DNA of 64,000 nucleotides from positions 3,162,001 to 3,226,000 of the forward strand of contig NZ_CP064032.1 of the NCBI RefSeq assembly GCF_049532905.1, given 5' to 3'. Positions 18,742-28,464 of this stretch are shown here, piece after piece; position 1 is the stretch's first letter; each line of letters begins with the position of its first letter. The notes under the pieces are model-generated. The model saw nothing but the letters and a program-made list of their open reading frames with translations, made no database searches and was not told where the DNA came from. Made by a program: the position numbers and the translations under genes. The DNA comes from Dyella_B nitratireducens. Lineage in GTDB: Bacteria; Pseudomonadota; Gammaproteobacteria; Xanthomonadales; Rhodanobacteraceae.

Positions 18742-20235
18742 ATGCTTAGCTTTTGCACGCCTTTCATCGACGGTTCCCAGCCCGTGCTCGATCCCGCACC
18801 GCGTCATGCCTCCTCTGCTCTAAGCCTGTTCGCCGCGCTGGTGCTGACTGCGCTGGCGGGCTGCGCCGCGGCCCCCTTGCCGGCCCTGAAGCCGCCGGTA
18901 CCGCAAACATGGCGCAACGCGCCAGTGGTCAATGCCCCAAGCCCCGCTCAACCGGACCTCAGGTATTGGTGGCAGGCCTTCAACGACCCTGAGCTGGACG
19001 CGCTGGAGAAGCGCGCGCTGGGCAATAACCTGGACATCAAGGCTGCCACCGAGCGACTGCAAGCGGTGCGCACGCTGTATCGACACACCAACGACCCGTT
19101 CCTGCCCAACCTGCGTCTGGACACCAACCAGGTGATCGAGCCCGACGCCAGCGCCTCCTACTTCATCGTGGGCTTCGATGCGTTGTGGGAACTGCCGCTT
19201 TTCGGCGCATTGAAAAGTACGCACCGGCTCGCCGCCGGCAATCTCGATGCAGCCCGGGCAAACTTGCAGAGCGCTTACGTCACGCTCGTAGCCGAAGTGG
19301 CGCGCTGTTGGATTTCGCTGCGCTCGGCGCAGCAACAGGCAAGCTTGCTGACCGCTTCGCGCGACGCGAACCGCGAGAAACTGCATCTGCTTGAAGTGCG
19401 CGAGCGTTTGAAGCTCGCCTCTCCCACCGAGGTCGCCTCGGCCAAAGCAGAACTGGCGCGTTCTGACATGGCGCTGATCGATCCGCAACGGGCCATCAAT
19501 GCCAATGCGCAGCAATTGGCCGTGCTGCTCGGCCAAAGCGAGCCGGATCCAGCGTGGCTGGACGGTGGCACCCAACCACAACTGGGCGATTGGCAGATGA
19601 CGCACGCGCCGGCCGAGCTGCTGCGCACGCGTCCCGAGATCGCTGCGGCGGAGGCCGAGGTGCTGCGTGCGGCTGGGCAAGCGGGTATTGCCCGGGCGGA
19701 CATCTATCCGCACATCGGACTGGGCGCCTCGCTGGACTGGTCGGTGAACCTGCTCAGCCATCACAACTTCATTCGTTCCGGTGACGGCATTTTCTCAGCC
19801 GGCCCGGTGATGGACGTGCCGCTGTTCGACTGGGGCATGCGCGTCGCCAAGGCGCACTCGCAGAAACATGAACTGCTCGCCGCGGTGTACGCCTATCGTC
19901 AGGCGGTACTGCAAGGCGTCGCCGAAACCGAAACCGCGATGGGCGATCTGCAGCAGGCGCATCAGCGCGAGAACTCGGCCCAGCAGGCTGCACAGGCGCT
20001 CGACGACAACGTGACCGCGCTGAACAAGCGCCGCAGCCTTGGCCTTTCCAGCACGCTCGATCTGCAAGATGCCGTGATCGCACAGCAGAACGCACAGCTC
20101 GCACTGGTATCCGCGCGTGCCGAACGCGACCTCGCTTACGTGTCGCTGTACAAGGCATTGGGCGGCGCACCGTTGCCGCCGGTCAATGTCACCGCCGACT
20201 ACAAGGCGCTCGGCAACAAGCAAGGGCCCAAGTAA
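18742..20235 (+). CDS. NodT/TolC-family outer membrane efflux lipoprotein
   Basis: A 497-residue outer membrane factor that forms the trans-periplasmic exit duct of a tripartite exporter. A signal segment ends in the lipobox LTALAGC with lipid-bearing C41. Two TolC-type OEP repeats follow (about 75-260 and 285-470), with long helices such as LRSAQQQASLLTASRDANRE and a repeated LASPTEVASAKAELA / LGLSSTLDLQDAVIAQQNA block. It is the first gene of a four-gene operon with the permease (TAATG overlap), ATPase and adaptor, all needed for a complete pump. Confidence 0.9.
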   Translation: MLSFCTPFIDGSQPVLDPAPRHASSALSLFAALVLTALAGCAAAPLPALKPPVPQTWRNAPVVNAPSPAQPDLRYWWQAFNDPELDALEKRALGNNLDIKAATERLQAVRTLYRHTNDPFLPNLRLDTNQVIEPDASASYFIVGFDALWELPLFGALKSTHRLAAGNLDAARANLQSAYVTLVAEVARCWISLRSAQQQASLLTASRDANREKLHLLEVRERLKLASPTEVASAKAELARSDMALIDPQRAINANAQQLAVLLGQSEPDPAWLDGGTQPQLGDWQMTHAPAELLRTRPEIAAAEAEVLRAAGQAGIARADIYPHIGLGASLDWSVNLLSHHNFIRSGDGIFSAGPVMDVPLFDWGMRVAKAHSQKHELLAAVYAYRQAVLQGVAETETAMGDLQQAHQRENSAQQAAQALDDNVTALNKRRSLGLSSTLDLQDAVIAQQNAQLALVSARAERDLAYVSLYKALGGAPLPPVNVTADYKALGNKQGPK

Positions 20236-21368
20236 TGGTGGCGCTGGCACGCAAAACCCTGATCTATGAATGGCGCCGTTTTCTGCCGGCGATTCTTGCC
20301 GTGGGTTTCGCCAGCTTGCTGCAGTTGCTGCAGGCCGCGCTGGTGATGGGCATCTTCGGCAGCGCGAGCGTGTACATCACCCGTTCCTCCGCTGACCTGT
20401 GGGCCGGTTATCCGGGCACGCAGAGCGTCAATCTCGGCCGGCCGATCAGCGAAGACGTGGCGATGCGCCTGCGCATGGACCCGGATGTGGTGAAAGTGGA
20501 ACCGTTTCGCTGGGTGGATGCCGACTGGCGCGGCCCCAGCGATACCGGCGGCGTGTCGGTGTTCGTATCCGGCATCGACGCGCGCCCCGACGGCATGATG
20601 TTCTCGCGCGTGCTTCCTCCCGCGCTACGCGCACGCCTGAGCGAGCCCGGCGCGGTGATCGTGGATGAAGCGGATTTGGACAGCCTAGGTGTAAGCATCG
20701 GCGGCACTGCCGCCATCAATGGTCAGCGCGTAAAAGTAGTCGGCGTAAGCAAGGGGCTGCGCGCACTGGGTGGCGTCAACATCGTCGCATCGCTGGAAAC
20801 GGCTCGCGTACTGGACGTCTCGCCCGACGATGCCGGCATGATGACCTACTTCATCGCCAAGGTGCGCCCCGGCGTGAAACCACGGATCGTGGCGAAACGC
20901 TTGAACGGCTCCAATGCGTTCGGGCCTTATACCGTTTGGACGGCCAATGCGTTCGCGCGCGAATCGAGCCTGTATTGGATGTTCGACACGGGCGCGGGCG
21001 CGGGTGTGCTATTCCTCGCCGGCATCGTGTTCCTGGTCGGCTCGGTGATCACCAGCCAGACGCTGATCGCCGCGGTCATCGGCTCGATCCGCGAATACGC
21101 CACCTTGAATGCACTGGGCGTCGGCCGTGGCTCGCTGCGCAAGGTGGTGATGGAGCAAGCCTTCTGGGTGGGAGCACTGGGATTGGTGTGCAGCATCGTG
21201 ATCGGATTGATTTTGCTGGTCATCGCGAAAAACCGCAGTGTGCCGATGGAATTGCATCCGATCACGGCCATCACCTGCCTGGCGTTGAGCATGGCGCTCG
21301 CCATCGTTTCCGGCCTGGCCGCAGTGCGCACCTTGCGCCGTGCCGATCCGGCGAGCCTGCTGAGATGA
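20235..21368 (+). CDS. MacB/DevC-like ABC transporter permease (FtsX family)
   Basis: A 377-residue inner-membrane permease with four transmembrane helices. One follows the N-terminal cytoplasmic tail (FLPAILAVGFASLLQLLQAA), then comes a large periplasmic domain (about 50-255), then three C-terminal helices in the FtsX domain. Such permeases do not import; they couple ATP hydrolysis to periplasmic movements that push a substrate through the adaptor and outer membrane duct. The ATPase is encoded separately (next gene, ATGA overlap), as in DevBCA/LolCDE systems and unlike fused MacB. Confidence 0.9.
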   Translation: MVALARKTLIYEWRRFLPAILAVGFASLLQLLQAALVMGIFGSASVYITRSSADLWAGYPGTQSVNLGRPISEDVAMRLRMDPDVVKVEPFRWVDADWRGPSDTGGVSVFVSGIDARPDGMMFSRVLPPALRARLSEPGAVIVDEADLDSLGVSIGGTAAINGQRVKVVGVSKGLRALGGVNIVASLETARVLDVSPDDAGMMTYFIAKVRPGVKPRIVAKRLNGSNAFGPYTVWTANAFARESSLYWMFDTGAGAGVLFLAGIVFLVGSVITSQTLIAAVIGSIREYATLNALGVGRGSLRKVVMEQAFWVGALGLVCSIVIGLILLVIAKNRSVPMELHPITAITCLALSMALAIVSGLAAVRTLRRADPASLLR

Positions 21369-22120
21369 GCATGTCCCTATCGGCTCCAACCACTGCCACC
21401 AACACGGTCACGCTGCACGCCCGCAGCGTGCGCAAGACGTTCGTTTCCGGCCGCATCGAAAGCACCGTGCTGCACGATCTCACGCTGGATGTGCAAGCCG
21501 GTGCACTCACCCTGATTTCCGGTCCTTCCGGCTGCGGCAAGAGCACGCTGCTGGCTATCTTGAGTGGCCTTCAAAGCGCCGACTCGGGCCAGGTGCACGC
21601 ACTCGGCCATGATCTGAGCGGCCTGAGCGCGCGCGCACTGGAAAGCTTCCGCCTGCAGCACACCGGTTTCGTGTTCCAGGGTTTCAATCTGTTTCCGGCA
21701 CTGACCGCGCTGGAGCAAGTAGAACTGCCGCTGAGCTACATGGGGCTGGCCAAGGACGTGGTACGCAAGCGTGCGGTGGATTCGCTGGAGGAAGTCGGCC
21801 TCGGTCCGCGCATGCGGTTATTGCCATCCGAATTGTCCGGCGGTGAAAAGCAGCGTGTCGCTATCGCCCGCGCACTCGCCAAAGAGCCGGAACTGCTCTT
21901 CGCCGACGAACCCACCAGCGCACTGGACGCCGCCAACGGGCAGATCGTGATCGATATCCTGCACCGCATTGCCCGCACGCACGGCACCACGGTGCTATGC
22001 GTCAGCCACGACCCGCGCCTGGTCCACCACGCCGACCGAGTACTGGCGATGGAAGACGGCCGCATTCTGAGCGACCATGTTCCACCCTCGCCACTTGCCA
22101 CCGCCACTGAGCCCCGCTGA
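21365..22120 (+). CDS. MacB/LolD-like ABC transporter ATPase
   Basis: A 251-residue nucleotide-binding subunit. Walker A is SGPSGCGKST, the Q-loop lies in GFVFQGFNLFPALTALEQ, the ABC signature is LSGGEKQRVAIARAL, Walker B is LLFADEPTSALD, and the H-loop is CVSHD. The GFVFQxFNL block is typical of the MacB/LolD/FtsE cluster. The ATG at 21365 overlaps the permease stop. The frame open further upstream (from 20936) is only an out-of-frame reading of the permease gene. Confidence 0.93.
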   Translation: MSMSLSAPTTATNTVTLHARSVRKTFVSGRIESTVLHDLTLDVQAGALTLISGPSGCGKSTLLAILSGLQSADSGQVHALGHDLSGLSARALESFRLQHTGFVFQGFNLFPALTALEQVELPLSYMGLAKDVVRKRAVDSLEEVGLGPRMRLLPSELSGGEKQRVAIARALAKEPELLFADEPTSALDAANGQIVIDILHRIARTHGTTVLCVSHDPRLVHHADRVLAMEDGRILSDHVPPSPLATATEPR

Positions 22121-22130
22121 GAACCCAAGC

Positions 22131-23036
22131 ATGACCCTGCGCCCGCTCCGTCTTCCGCTCACCCTGCTTGCCGCGGCGCTGCTCGCCGGCTGCTCGCAGG
22201 ACGATGCTCCGGCGACACCCAGCGCTGCTGCCACACAGACTTATGCAGCGGTAGCGCGTGGACGTATCGACATCGAAGGCGGTCTGCTCAAGCTCACCAT
22301 GCCCAGCGAAGGCGTCATCGCGCTGGTCGACGTGCACGAAGGCGATCACGTGCACAAAGGACAGCTGCTGGCGCAGCTCGACCTGGAACCTGCCAAGCTC
22401 GCCCTGGATACGGCACTCGCCGAACAGCAGCAAGCCACTGCGCAGATCGGTGCATTGGAGGAGCGCGCCAAGTCGGCCGAACAGCGGGCCTCGCGACTGC
22501 AGCAAGCTGCCAGGGCAGGCGCGGGCGACGTGCAGAGTGCAGACGATGCTCGTGAAGCCGCGCAGCAAGCCCAGACCGAATTGACCAACGCGCGCGCCAA
22601 CGCAGCGCTCGCCGCACAGAAAGTGGCCGGTGCCCATTACCAGTTGGAACTGCGCAGCCTGCATGCACCGGCCGACGGCGAGATCGTGCAACGCATGGTG
22701 CAGCCCGGTAGCACGGTATCGCCGGCGGGCGGTCCCATCTTCGTGATGCTGCCCGATTCACCGCGCATCGTGCGCGCCGAGCTCAACGAGTCGTTTGTCG
22801 GCGTCGTGCACGACGGCATGGCCGCGGAAGTGGATGACGACAGCGGCAGCGGCATGGCGCCGTTGAAGGCGCACGTGCTGCGCATCGGCAAGGTGTTCGG
22901 CGCCAGCACGCTGGAAGACGATCCGCAGGTGCGTGCCAATACGCGCTCGGTGGAATGCGTGCTGACGTTCGATCAGGCGCCGTCGATGCCGCTGCGCATC
23001 GGCCAGCGCGTACTGGTGAGGTTTGCGCCGAAGTGA
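22131..23036 (+). CDS. HlyD/MacA-type periplasmic adaptor lipoprotein
   Basis: A 301-residue membrane fusion protein. The start MTLRPLRLPL leads into a lipoprotein signal with lipobox LLAGC. A split lipoyl domain (VIALVDVHEGDHVHKGQLLAQLD and LHAPADGEIVQRMVQPGSTV) encloses an alpha-helical hairpin of about 90 residues (DTALAEQQQATAQIGALEE...). A beta-barrel domain follows. It links the inner membrane permease to the outer membrane factor encoded upstream. The gene is last in the operon. The 120 bases after the stop (23037-23156) lie between convergent genes, and no terminator was seen. Confidence 0.9.
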   Translation: MTLRPLRLPLTLLAAALLAGCSQDDAPATPSAAATQTYAAVARGRIDIEGGLLKLTMPSEGVIALVDVHEGDHVHKGQLLAQLDLEPAKLALDTALAEQQQATAQIGALEERAKSAEQRASRLQQAARAGAGDVQSADDAREAAQQAQTELTNARANAALAAQKVAGAHYQLELRSLHAPADGEIVQRMVQPGSTVSPAGGPIFVMLPDSPRIVRAELNESFVGVVHDGMAAEVDDDSGSGMAPLKAHVLRIGKVFGASTLEDDPQVRANTRSVECVLTFDQAPSMPLRIGQRVLVRFAPK

Positions 23037-23156
23037 TGCGCTTGTCGCAACACTTGCCATAAGCGTCCATCTTGTCTCGTCGTGATTCCGGTGTGGGCCG
23101 GAGACATCATGGATAAAGTGATGCATGATCGCTATGCGGATTCGACAGCCTGCACA

Positions 23157-24467
23157 TCACCTTGCCAACGCAAACACCAGTTCCTCATCGTGCACTGGCT
23201 TCAATACGCCCCAGTTGCGCAGACACACTATTGCTTCCGTGACCCCATCCTCCGCACGCACTTTCGTCCCTAGCGACGCAGCTGCCTTGCGCATGGATGG
23301 CTTCAGCGCCGCATCGATCGCTGCAAGCAAGGTATCCGCACGCATGGAACGCCGCTCCACGATCGGCGGTGCCGCGCCTTCCCGCTGCAAACAACGCGCC
23401 CAGAACGGCTGATCGCCAAAGAACGGCACGATCACCGAAGGAATCCCTGCGCGAACCGCCGCCGCCGTGGTGCCGGCGCCACCGTGGTGAACGGCAGCTG
23501 CCATGCGCGGAAACAGCCAGTCGTGCGGCGCGCCGCGCGTAAAGAAAATCTGTCCATCCTGCGTACCATCTTCACCGGCCAAACCACCCCAGCCCGTCGC
23601 AAGCACGGCGCGCTGCCCACTGCGCCGGACGGCATCCAGCACGATCGCGGTGAACGACTCGGCACGCGTACTCACCATGCTGCCAAAACCCACGTAGATC
23701 GGCTTGGGTCCTGCATCAAGAAAGGCACGCAGCGCATCCGGCGGCTGCCAATCCGGCTGGCGGAGAAACCAGTAACCGGTGATCTGCGCGGTATCCGGCC
23801 AGTCGACCGGTCTTGGCACGACGTGATGGCTGAAGCCGTAAAGCACCCGATGATGCCGATTCTTGAAATACGGCCCGTACCACGGATATTTCGGCAAACC
23901 GAGTTGCGGACGCACGATGTCGTTGATGGCCGGTTTCATCACGTGCCACACCAGCAGCCGCAATACGTTGTACGCCGCCATGTTCAAGGCAGGCGGCAGC
24001 TTGCGTCCGCCGACCAGCACCAGCGGCGACATGTAGCGTGACGGCGTCAGCGGTTGCAACTGCGCGCCCACGAAGGGAATGCCCTGTGCCTCGGCAACGG
24101 CCTTGGCCAGCAAGGTGCTGTTGGCGACGCCTATCAGCAAGCCTGCGCCTTGCGCTGCCGCCATGCCTTCGCGTGCCCAATGCGTGGCCCACTCGCTGTA
24201 AAAGTGGCGGGAGATGCGCGCCATCGCCGACATGTCCAATCCCTTGTCGGCGATCTCGCGATTGGAATCGAGTAGCGTCTGGAAATTCGCCGTCAGCGGA
24301 AAAAAGGCCAACCCCGCCGCACGCACCATGCCTTCGAAGTTGTCGCTGGTGACGATCCGCACCGGGTAACCCGCACGCTGCAGGCCAACACCCAGGGCGA
24401 CGCAAGGGCGAATATCGCCTTGCGTGCCGATGGTGAAGATCGCAATCGGTGCGTTGGACTCAGGCAT
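23157..24467 (-). CDS. GT1/GT28-type glycosyltransferase (sterol/macrolide GT-like)
   Basis: A 436-residue GT-B fold enzyme that transfers a sugar from an NDP-sugar to a small lipophilic acceptor. The N-domain begins APIAIFTIGTQGDIRPCVAL, the glycine-rich block of the GT28 N-terminal family. The C-domain carries the donor-binding motif HHGGAGTTAAAVRAGIPSVI followed by PFFGDQPFWA. Relatives glycosylate sterols, macrolides, glycopeptides or hydroxy fatty acids. The ATG at 24465-24467 lies 8 bp inside the 3' end of the NRPS gene, so translation is coupled. This argues that it decorates the NRPS product. Donor and acceptor are unknown. Confidence 0.88.
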   Translation of the reverse strand: MPESNAPIAIFTIGTQGDIRPCVALGVGLQRAGYPVRIVTSDNFEGMVRAAGLAFFPLTANFQTLLDSNREIADKGLDMSAMARISRHFYSEWATHWAREGMAAAQGAGLLIGVANSTLLAKAVAEAQGIPFVGAQLQPLTPSRYMSPLVLVGGRKLPPALNMAAYNVLRLLVWHVMKPAINDIVRPQLGLPKYPWYGPYFKNRHHRVLYGFSHHVVPRPVDWPDTAQITGYWFLRQPDWQPPDALRAFLDAGPKPIYVGFGSMVSTRAESFTAIVLDAVRRSGQRAVLATGWGGLAGEDGTQDGQIFFTRGAPHDWLFPRMAAAVHHGGAGTTAAAVRAGIPSVIVPFFGDQPFWARCLQREGAAPPIVERRSMRADTLLAAIDAALKPSMRKAAASLGTKVRAEDGVTEAIVCLRNWGVLKPVHDEELVFALAR

Positions 24468-27400
24468 ACGCGGCCATGCTCCCTGCAGGCGCATTCCGGA
24501 CGGCTTGAGTGGATCGCCCACGAATCGTCTGCAACCCGTGCAGCCGCTGCGTAACCAGACGCCCGATCTCGGCAGCCGGTGCCGCATCCAGCATGCTTTG
24601 GTGGTGGCACGCAATCTCATGTATCTCCAGCCGACCATCGACATAGGGACGCCAGGCTTCGGGCCGGTCGTACAACTGCGCACTGAGGTCGACCGCCTCC
24701 TTCTGCGCGGCACGGAAGAACATCACATCGGCATCGATCTGCCGCGGTACGTGTTTGCGTGCCAGACGCAGGTTATTGAGCGTAACGGCGGAAACGTGCT
24801 CGACCAGTTGCGGATTATGGCGAGAGATCTCCTGCACCAGCGGCATCGTGAATACGCCGTATTCCCTGCACAGCAGATCGGTCAATGCAGCCAGATCGGC
24901 AGGCGGATGTTCTGCATGGCGATGGAAGCCCAGGAATCGCAAGATTGCCCTGATTTCCTCCCTCGAATCGGCATGTGATGGCGTGCCATCCACCACGAAC
25001 GGATAGGCATCCAGCAAGGCAAGGAATTCCACTGCCTGCTCATCTGCCTGCAGCTGCGCGGTGATCTCGTGTGCGATCAGTCCACCCAGTGACCAGCCGA
25101 GCAACCGGTAAGGGCCTTCCGGTTGAATGCGCCGAATCTGCGCGAGATAGTCGGCGGCCATGTGCGCAATATTGCCGGGTAGCGGCACACCGCCGCGCAA
25201 TCCGCTCGACTGCAGGCCGTACACCGGCACCTTGTCATCGAGATAGCGCAACAAACCGGTATACCCCCAGCCGAGGCCCACGGCCGGGTGAAGGCAGAAC
25301 AAGGGGCGTTCGCGATGCGATATGCGCAATGGCAGCACGATGCCCAATGGATCGCTCTTGCTTTCGGCACGCTGCAAATACGCAGCAAGGCCCGCGATGG
25401 TCGACGCTTCGAACAGGCTGGCCAGCGGCAGCTCCATGCCGAAATACTCCGGAAAGCGCGCAATCATTTCCGCAGCACTCAAAGAATCACCACCCAACTG
25501 GAAGAAATTGTCGTGCAGGCCGACGCGTTCCACGCCCAAAACCTGCTGCCATAGCGCGGCAAGTTTCTTTTCCACATCCGAGACAGGTTCGGCGTAGGCG
25601 ACGCGCTGCGTACGCACGGGTGCCGGCAACGCTTTGCGGTCCAGCTTGCCGGTGGGTGTCAGCGGCAAGCCATCCAGTTCCACGAAGTGCGCGGGGAGCA
25701 TGTAGTCGGGCAGAAACTTGGCCAGGTAGCTGCGCAGCTCATCGGCCATCCTTGACTGGCCTTCGCGCATCACCACGTAGCCCGCCAACGCCAGGGTGCC
25801 ATCTTCCTCGCGATGCGCCGCAACCGCCGCTTCGGCCACCGCAGGGTGCCGGACCAACTGGCATTCGATCTCCCCCAGTTCGACGCGATGGCCACGGATC
25901 TTCACTTGACCATCGGCGCGTCCAACGAAATGCAGCACACCGTGGTTGTCCCAGTACACCAGATCGCCGGTGCGATACATGCGGCTGCCATCGTCCGCGA
26001 ACGGATCTGCCAGGAACCGCGCCTCCGTCAGCTGATGATGGTTGAGATAGCCTTTCGCAACACCCGCACCGGCGATGTAGAGCTCACCGATAGCGCCCGT
26101 CTGCACGATCTGCTGATGCTGATCCAGCACATACAACCGTGTGTTGAGAATGGGGCGGCCGATCGGCGGCGCTTTGGAACTCACCTCCTTCAACTCAATG
26201 GCGGTGGATAAAACGGTGGTTTCCGTCGGACCATAAAGCTGCGTCACGCGTCCAGCGCGCTGCAACAGCTGCTTGGCCAGCTCCGCGCTCAAGGCTTCAC
26301 CGCCTATGAGCACGTGCAAATCGTCGAGATGGGCATCCGCACCAGCCAGCAGTACACGCCAGAGCGAAGGCGTCGCCCACATGTGCGTCGCACGCTGACG
26401 CTGCAGCAGACGCAGCAAGCTGGGCGGATGACGCACCGTTTCGCCACCTGCGATCACCACGCTTGCACCCGCCGTCAACGGCAGGAAGCGCTCCAGCAAG
26501 GCGATGTCGAACACCATGGTCGCGATGGCCAGAAAACGATCGCCTGGGGCAAGCACAAGCTGCGTGCGCATGCCTTGCAGCAGATTGCACAGATTGCGAT
26601 GCGTGACCTCCACACCTTTGGGACGTCCGGTCGAGCCGGAGGTATAGAGCACATAAGCCGTACCGTCAGACCGCGACAAATCCGGTTCTTCGGTATTCCC
26701 CTCCAACGCGATATCCAGATCCTCCGGGTGCAGCAGCAGCATGCCGCCCAGACCGAAGCGCTCGCACAGTGCGGGCGTGGCGATCAGGGCGATGGGCGAG
26801 GCATCGTCCAGCATCATCGCAATGCGCTCCGGCGGCCCATCCGGATCGAGCGGCAGAAAGGTGGCTCCCGTGCGCATGATCGCCAGCAGCACAACCAGCC
26901 ATTGCTCGTTGCGCGGAAGCATCACGGCCACCATGTCACCGGGCAGCACGCCATCGGCGATCCATTGCCGCGCCTGCCGCACGCTGCGCTCGTGCAGTTC
27001 GCGATAGGTCACGACAAGGTCTTCAAAAAATACGGCCGGCGCATCCGGCGTTAACGTTGCATGCCGTGCCACGAGTGCCGGCAAGCTTTCCAGTGCGATA
27101 GGCGCAGCCGTGTCGTTCCATTGGTACAGCAAGCGCCGACGTTCCTCGATGCCGAGGATATCGATCTCACCAAGGGGACGGTTCGGTTCCGCCAGCACGC
27201 CATCCACCAGCGTGCCCAGGCGGCGGCGATGCTCATCCAGATCGGCCATGCTGTACAGCACTGGATTGGCATCGAAGTCGAAGCGTAACTCGCTGCCGTC
27301 GCCGCGGTCGTAGACGAACACGGTAAGGTCTTCGCCGGAACCGTTCGACACGTTGTGCGAAATCACGCGGGCACCGGCGAACGTCAGCTGATAGTCGAAC

Positions 27401-28464
27401 GGTTCGATATTCACGCCCAGCCAGGCGATGTGCTTGCCCTGCCCGATCATGCCGAGATCGCGGCGCAGATCCTCATAACGATATTGCTGGTGGCGCAACG
27501 TTTGCCTGACCACCTGCGCCACTTGGGTGAACAAATCGACCGCCGTCGTTTCGGGTGTAAAGCGCAAGCGAATGGCCACGATATTGGCGACCATGCCCGG
27601 CGTCTTGCGCAAGGTTGCATTGATGCGCCCGGAGACCGGCATGCCGATGACCAGGTCATGTGCACCGGTGGCACGGTGATAGTACGCAGCCACCAGAGCG
27701 ATCAGGATTTGCGGCAAGCTGGTCGAGGTCTGCTTGCCCAGTTCGCGCAACCGCTGCACGGTGTCGATGGATAAATGTCCGGTACTGCGCCGCAGGCCAC
27801 CCATGCTGCTGTGTGGTCCAAGGCGCGACAACGAGCCGGCTTCAGGCAAGTCGCTGAGTTTTTCCTTCCAGTAATCCCGATCGCGCCGCAGCCGATCCGA
27901 ATCGCGATAGGCGGCTTCGGCCTCGATCAATTCCTGCAAGGAACCGAAATCGCATGCTTCCGGTTCGCGCCCTTCCACATAGGCGTTATAGAGCTCGGCC
28001 AGTCTGCGCGCGACCACCCCGCCGCTGTAACCGTCGTAAATCACATGATGCGCGCGCTGGTACCAGTAGTAGCGATCGTCCGCCGCTTTGAACAGCGCAC
28101 TCACCCACAGGGGATCGTTGGCCAGATCCACAGGTCGGCACAGTTCTTCCATCATCCACGCTTCGGCTGCTGCGCGTGGATCGGTTTCCTGGCTGACATC
28201 CAGATAGGGAAACTCACCGGCATAGACCGGCCGCACGATCTGCCGTGGACGGCCTTGATGTTCGACCACGCTAACGCGCAGCGTTTCGGCTTCGCGAGTG
28301 ATCTGCCATAACGCACGGATGAACAAATCTGGCTGCACAGGTCCACAAATTTCCAGCATCTCGGCGATGTTCAAGGTGGCATCTGCCGCGCCGATCTTCT
28401 GGCCTACCCACAATCCACGCTGGGCAGTCGTCAACGGCAGCGACACAGGTGACTCGTGACTCAT
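24460..28464 (-). CDS. Single-module NRPS (C-A-PCP-TE), EntF-like
   Basis: A 1334-residue synthetase with a complete module. The condensation domain (1-440) has HHVIYDG at 139-145. The adenylation domain (450-950) has TSGSTGRPKG (608-617), FDIALLE (652-658), YGPTETT (744-750), YRTGD (830-834) and PTGK with K940. The carrier domain has phosphopantetheine site S994 in LGGDSL. The thioesterase domain (1050-1310) has S1125 in GWSLGG, D1152 and H1288. Manual alignment to GrsA gives the pocket code D-I-L-W-I-G-L-V-L-K, nearest to glycine codes. A condensation domain at the N-terminus of a lone module suggests it acylates the amino acid. AAGGAG lies eight bases before the start. Confidence 0.95.
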   Translation of the reverse strand: MSHESPVSLPLTTAQRGLWVGQKIGAADATLNIAEMLEICGPVQPDLFIRALWQITREAETLRVSVVEHQGRPRQIVRPVYAGEFPYLDVSQETDPRAAAEAWMMEELCRPVDLANDPLWVSALFKAADDRYYWYQRAHHVIYDGYSGGVVARRLAELYNAYVEGREPEACDFGSLQELIEAEAAYRDSDRLRRDRDYWKEKLSDLPEAGSLSRLGPHSSMGGLRRSTGHLSIDTVQRLRELGKQTSTSLPQILIALVAAYYHRATGAHDLVIGMPVSGRINATLRKTPGMVANIVAIRLRFTPETTAVDLFTQVAQVVRQTLRHQQYRYEDLRRDLGMIGQGKHIAWLGVNIEPFDYQLTFAGARVISHNVSNGSGEDLTVFVYDRGDGSELRFDFDANPVLYSMADLDEHRRRLGTLVDGVLAEPNRPLGEIDILGIEERRRLLYQWNDTAAPIALESLPALVARHATLTPDAPAVFFEDLVVTYRELHERSVRQARQWIADGVLPGDMVAVMLPRNEQWLVVLLAIMRTGATFLPLDPDGPPERIAMMLDDASPIALIATPALCERFGLGGMLLLHPEDLDIALEGNTEEPDLSRSDGTAYVLYTSGSTGRPKGVEVTHRNLCNLLQGMRTQLVLAPGDRFLAIATMVFDIALLERFLPLTAGASVVIAGGETVRHPPSLLRLLQRQRATHMWATPSLWRVLLAGADAHLDDLHVLIGGEALSAELAKQLLQRAGRVTQLYGPTETTVLSTAIELKEVSSKAPPIGRPILNTRLYVLDQHQQIVQTGAIGELYIAGAGVAKGYLNHHQLTEARFLADPFADDGSRMYRTGDLVYWDNHGVLHFVGRADGQVKIRGHRVELGEIECQLVRHPAVAEAAVAAHREEDGTLALAGYVVMREGQSRMADELRSYLAKFLPDYMLPAHFVELDGLPLTPTGKLDRKALPAPVRTQRVAYAEPVSDVEKKLAALWQQVLGVERVGLHDNFFQLGGDSLSAAEMIARFPEYFGMELPLASLFEASTIAGLAAYLQRAESKSDPLGIVLPLRISHRERPLFCLHPAVGLGWGYTGLLRYLDDKVPVYGLQSSGLRGGVPLPGNIAHMAADYLAQIRRIQPEGPYRLLGWSLGGLIAHEITAQLQADEQAVEFLALLDAYPFVVDGTPSHADSREEIRAILRFLGFHRHAEHPPADLAALTDLLCREYGVFTMPLVQEISRHNPQLVEHVSAVTLNNLRLARKHVPRQIDADVMFFRAAQKEAVDLSAQLYDRPEAWRPYVDGRLEIHEIACHHQSMLDAAPAAEIGRLVTQRLHGLQTIRGRSTQAVRNAPAGSMAAYA

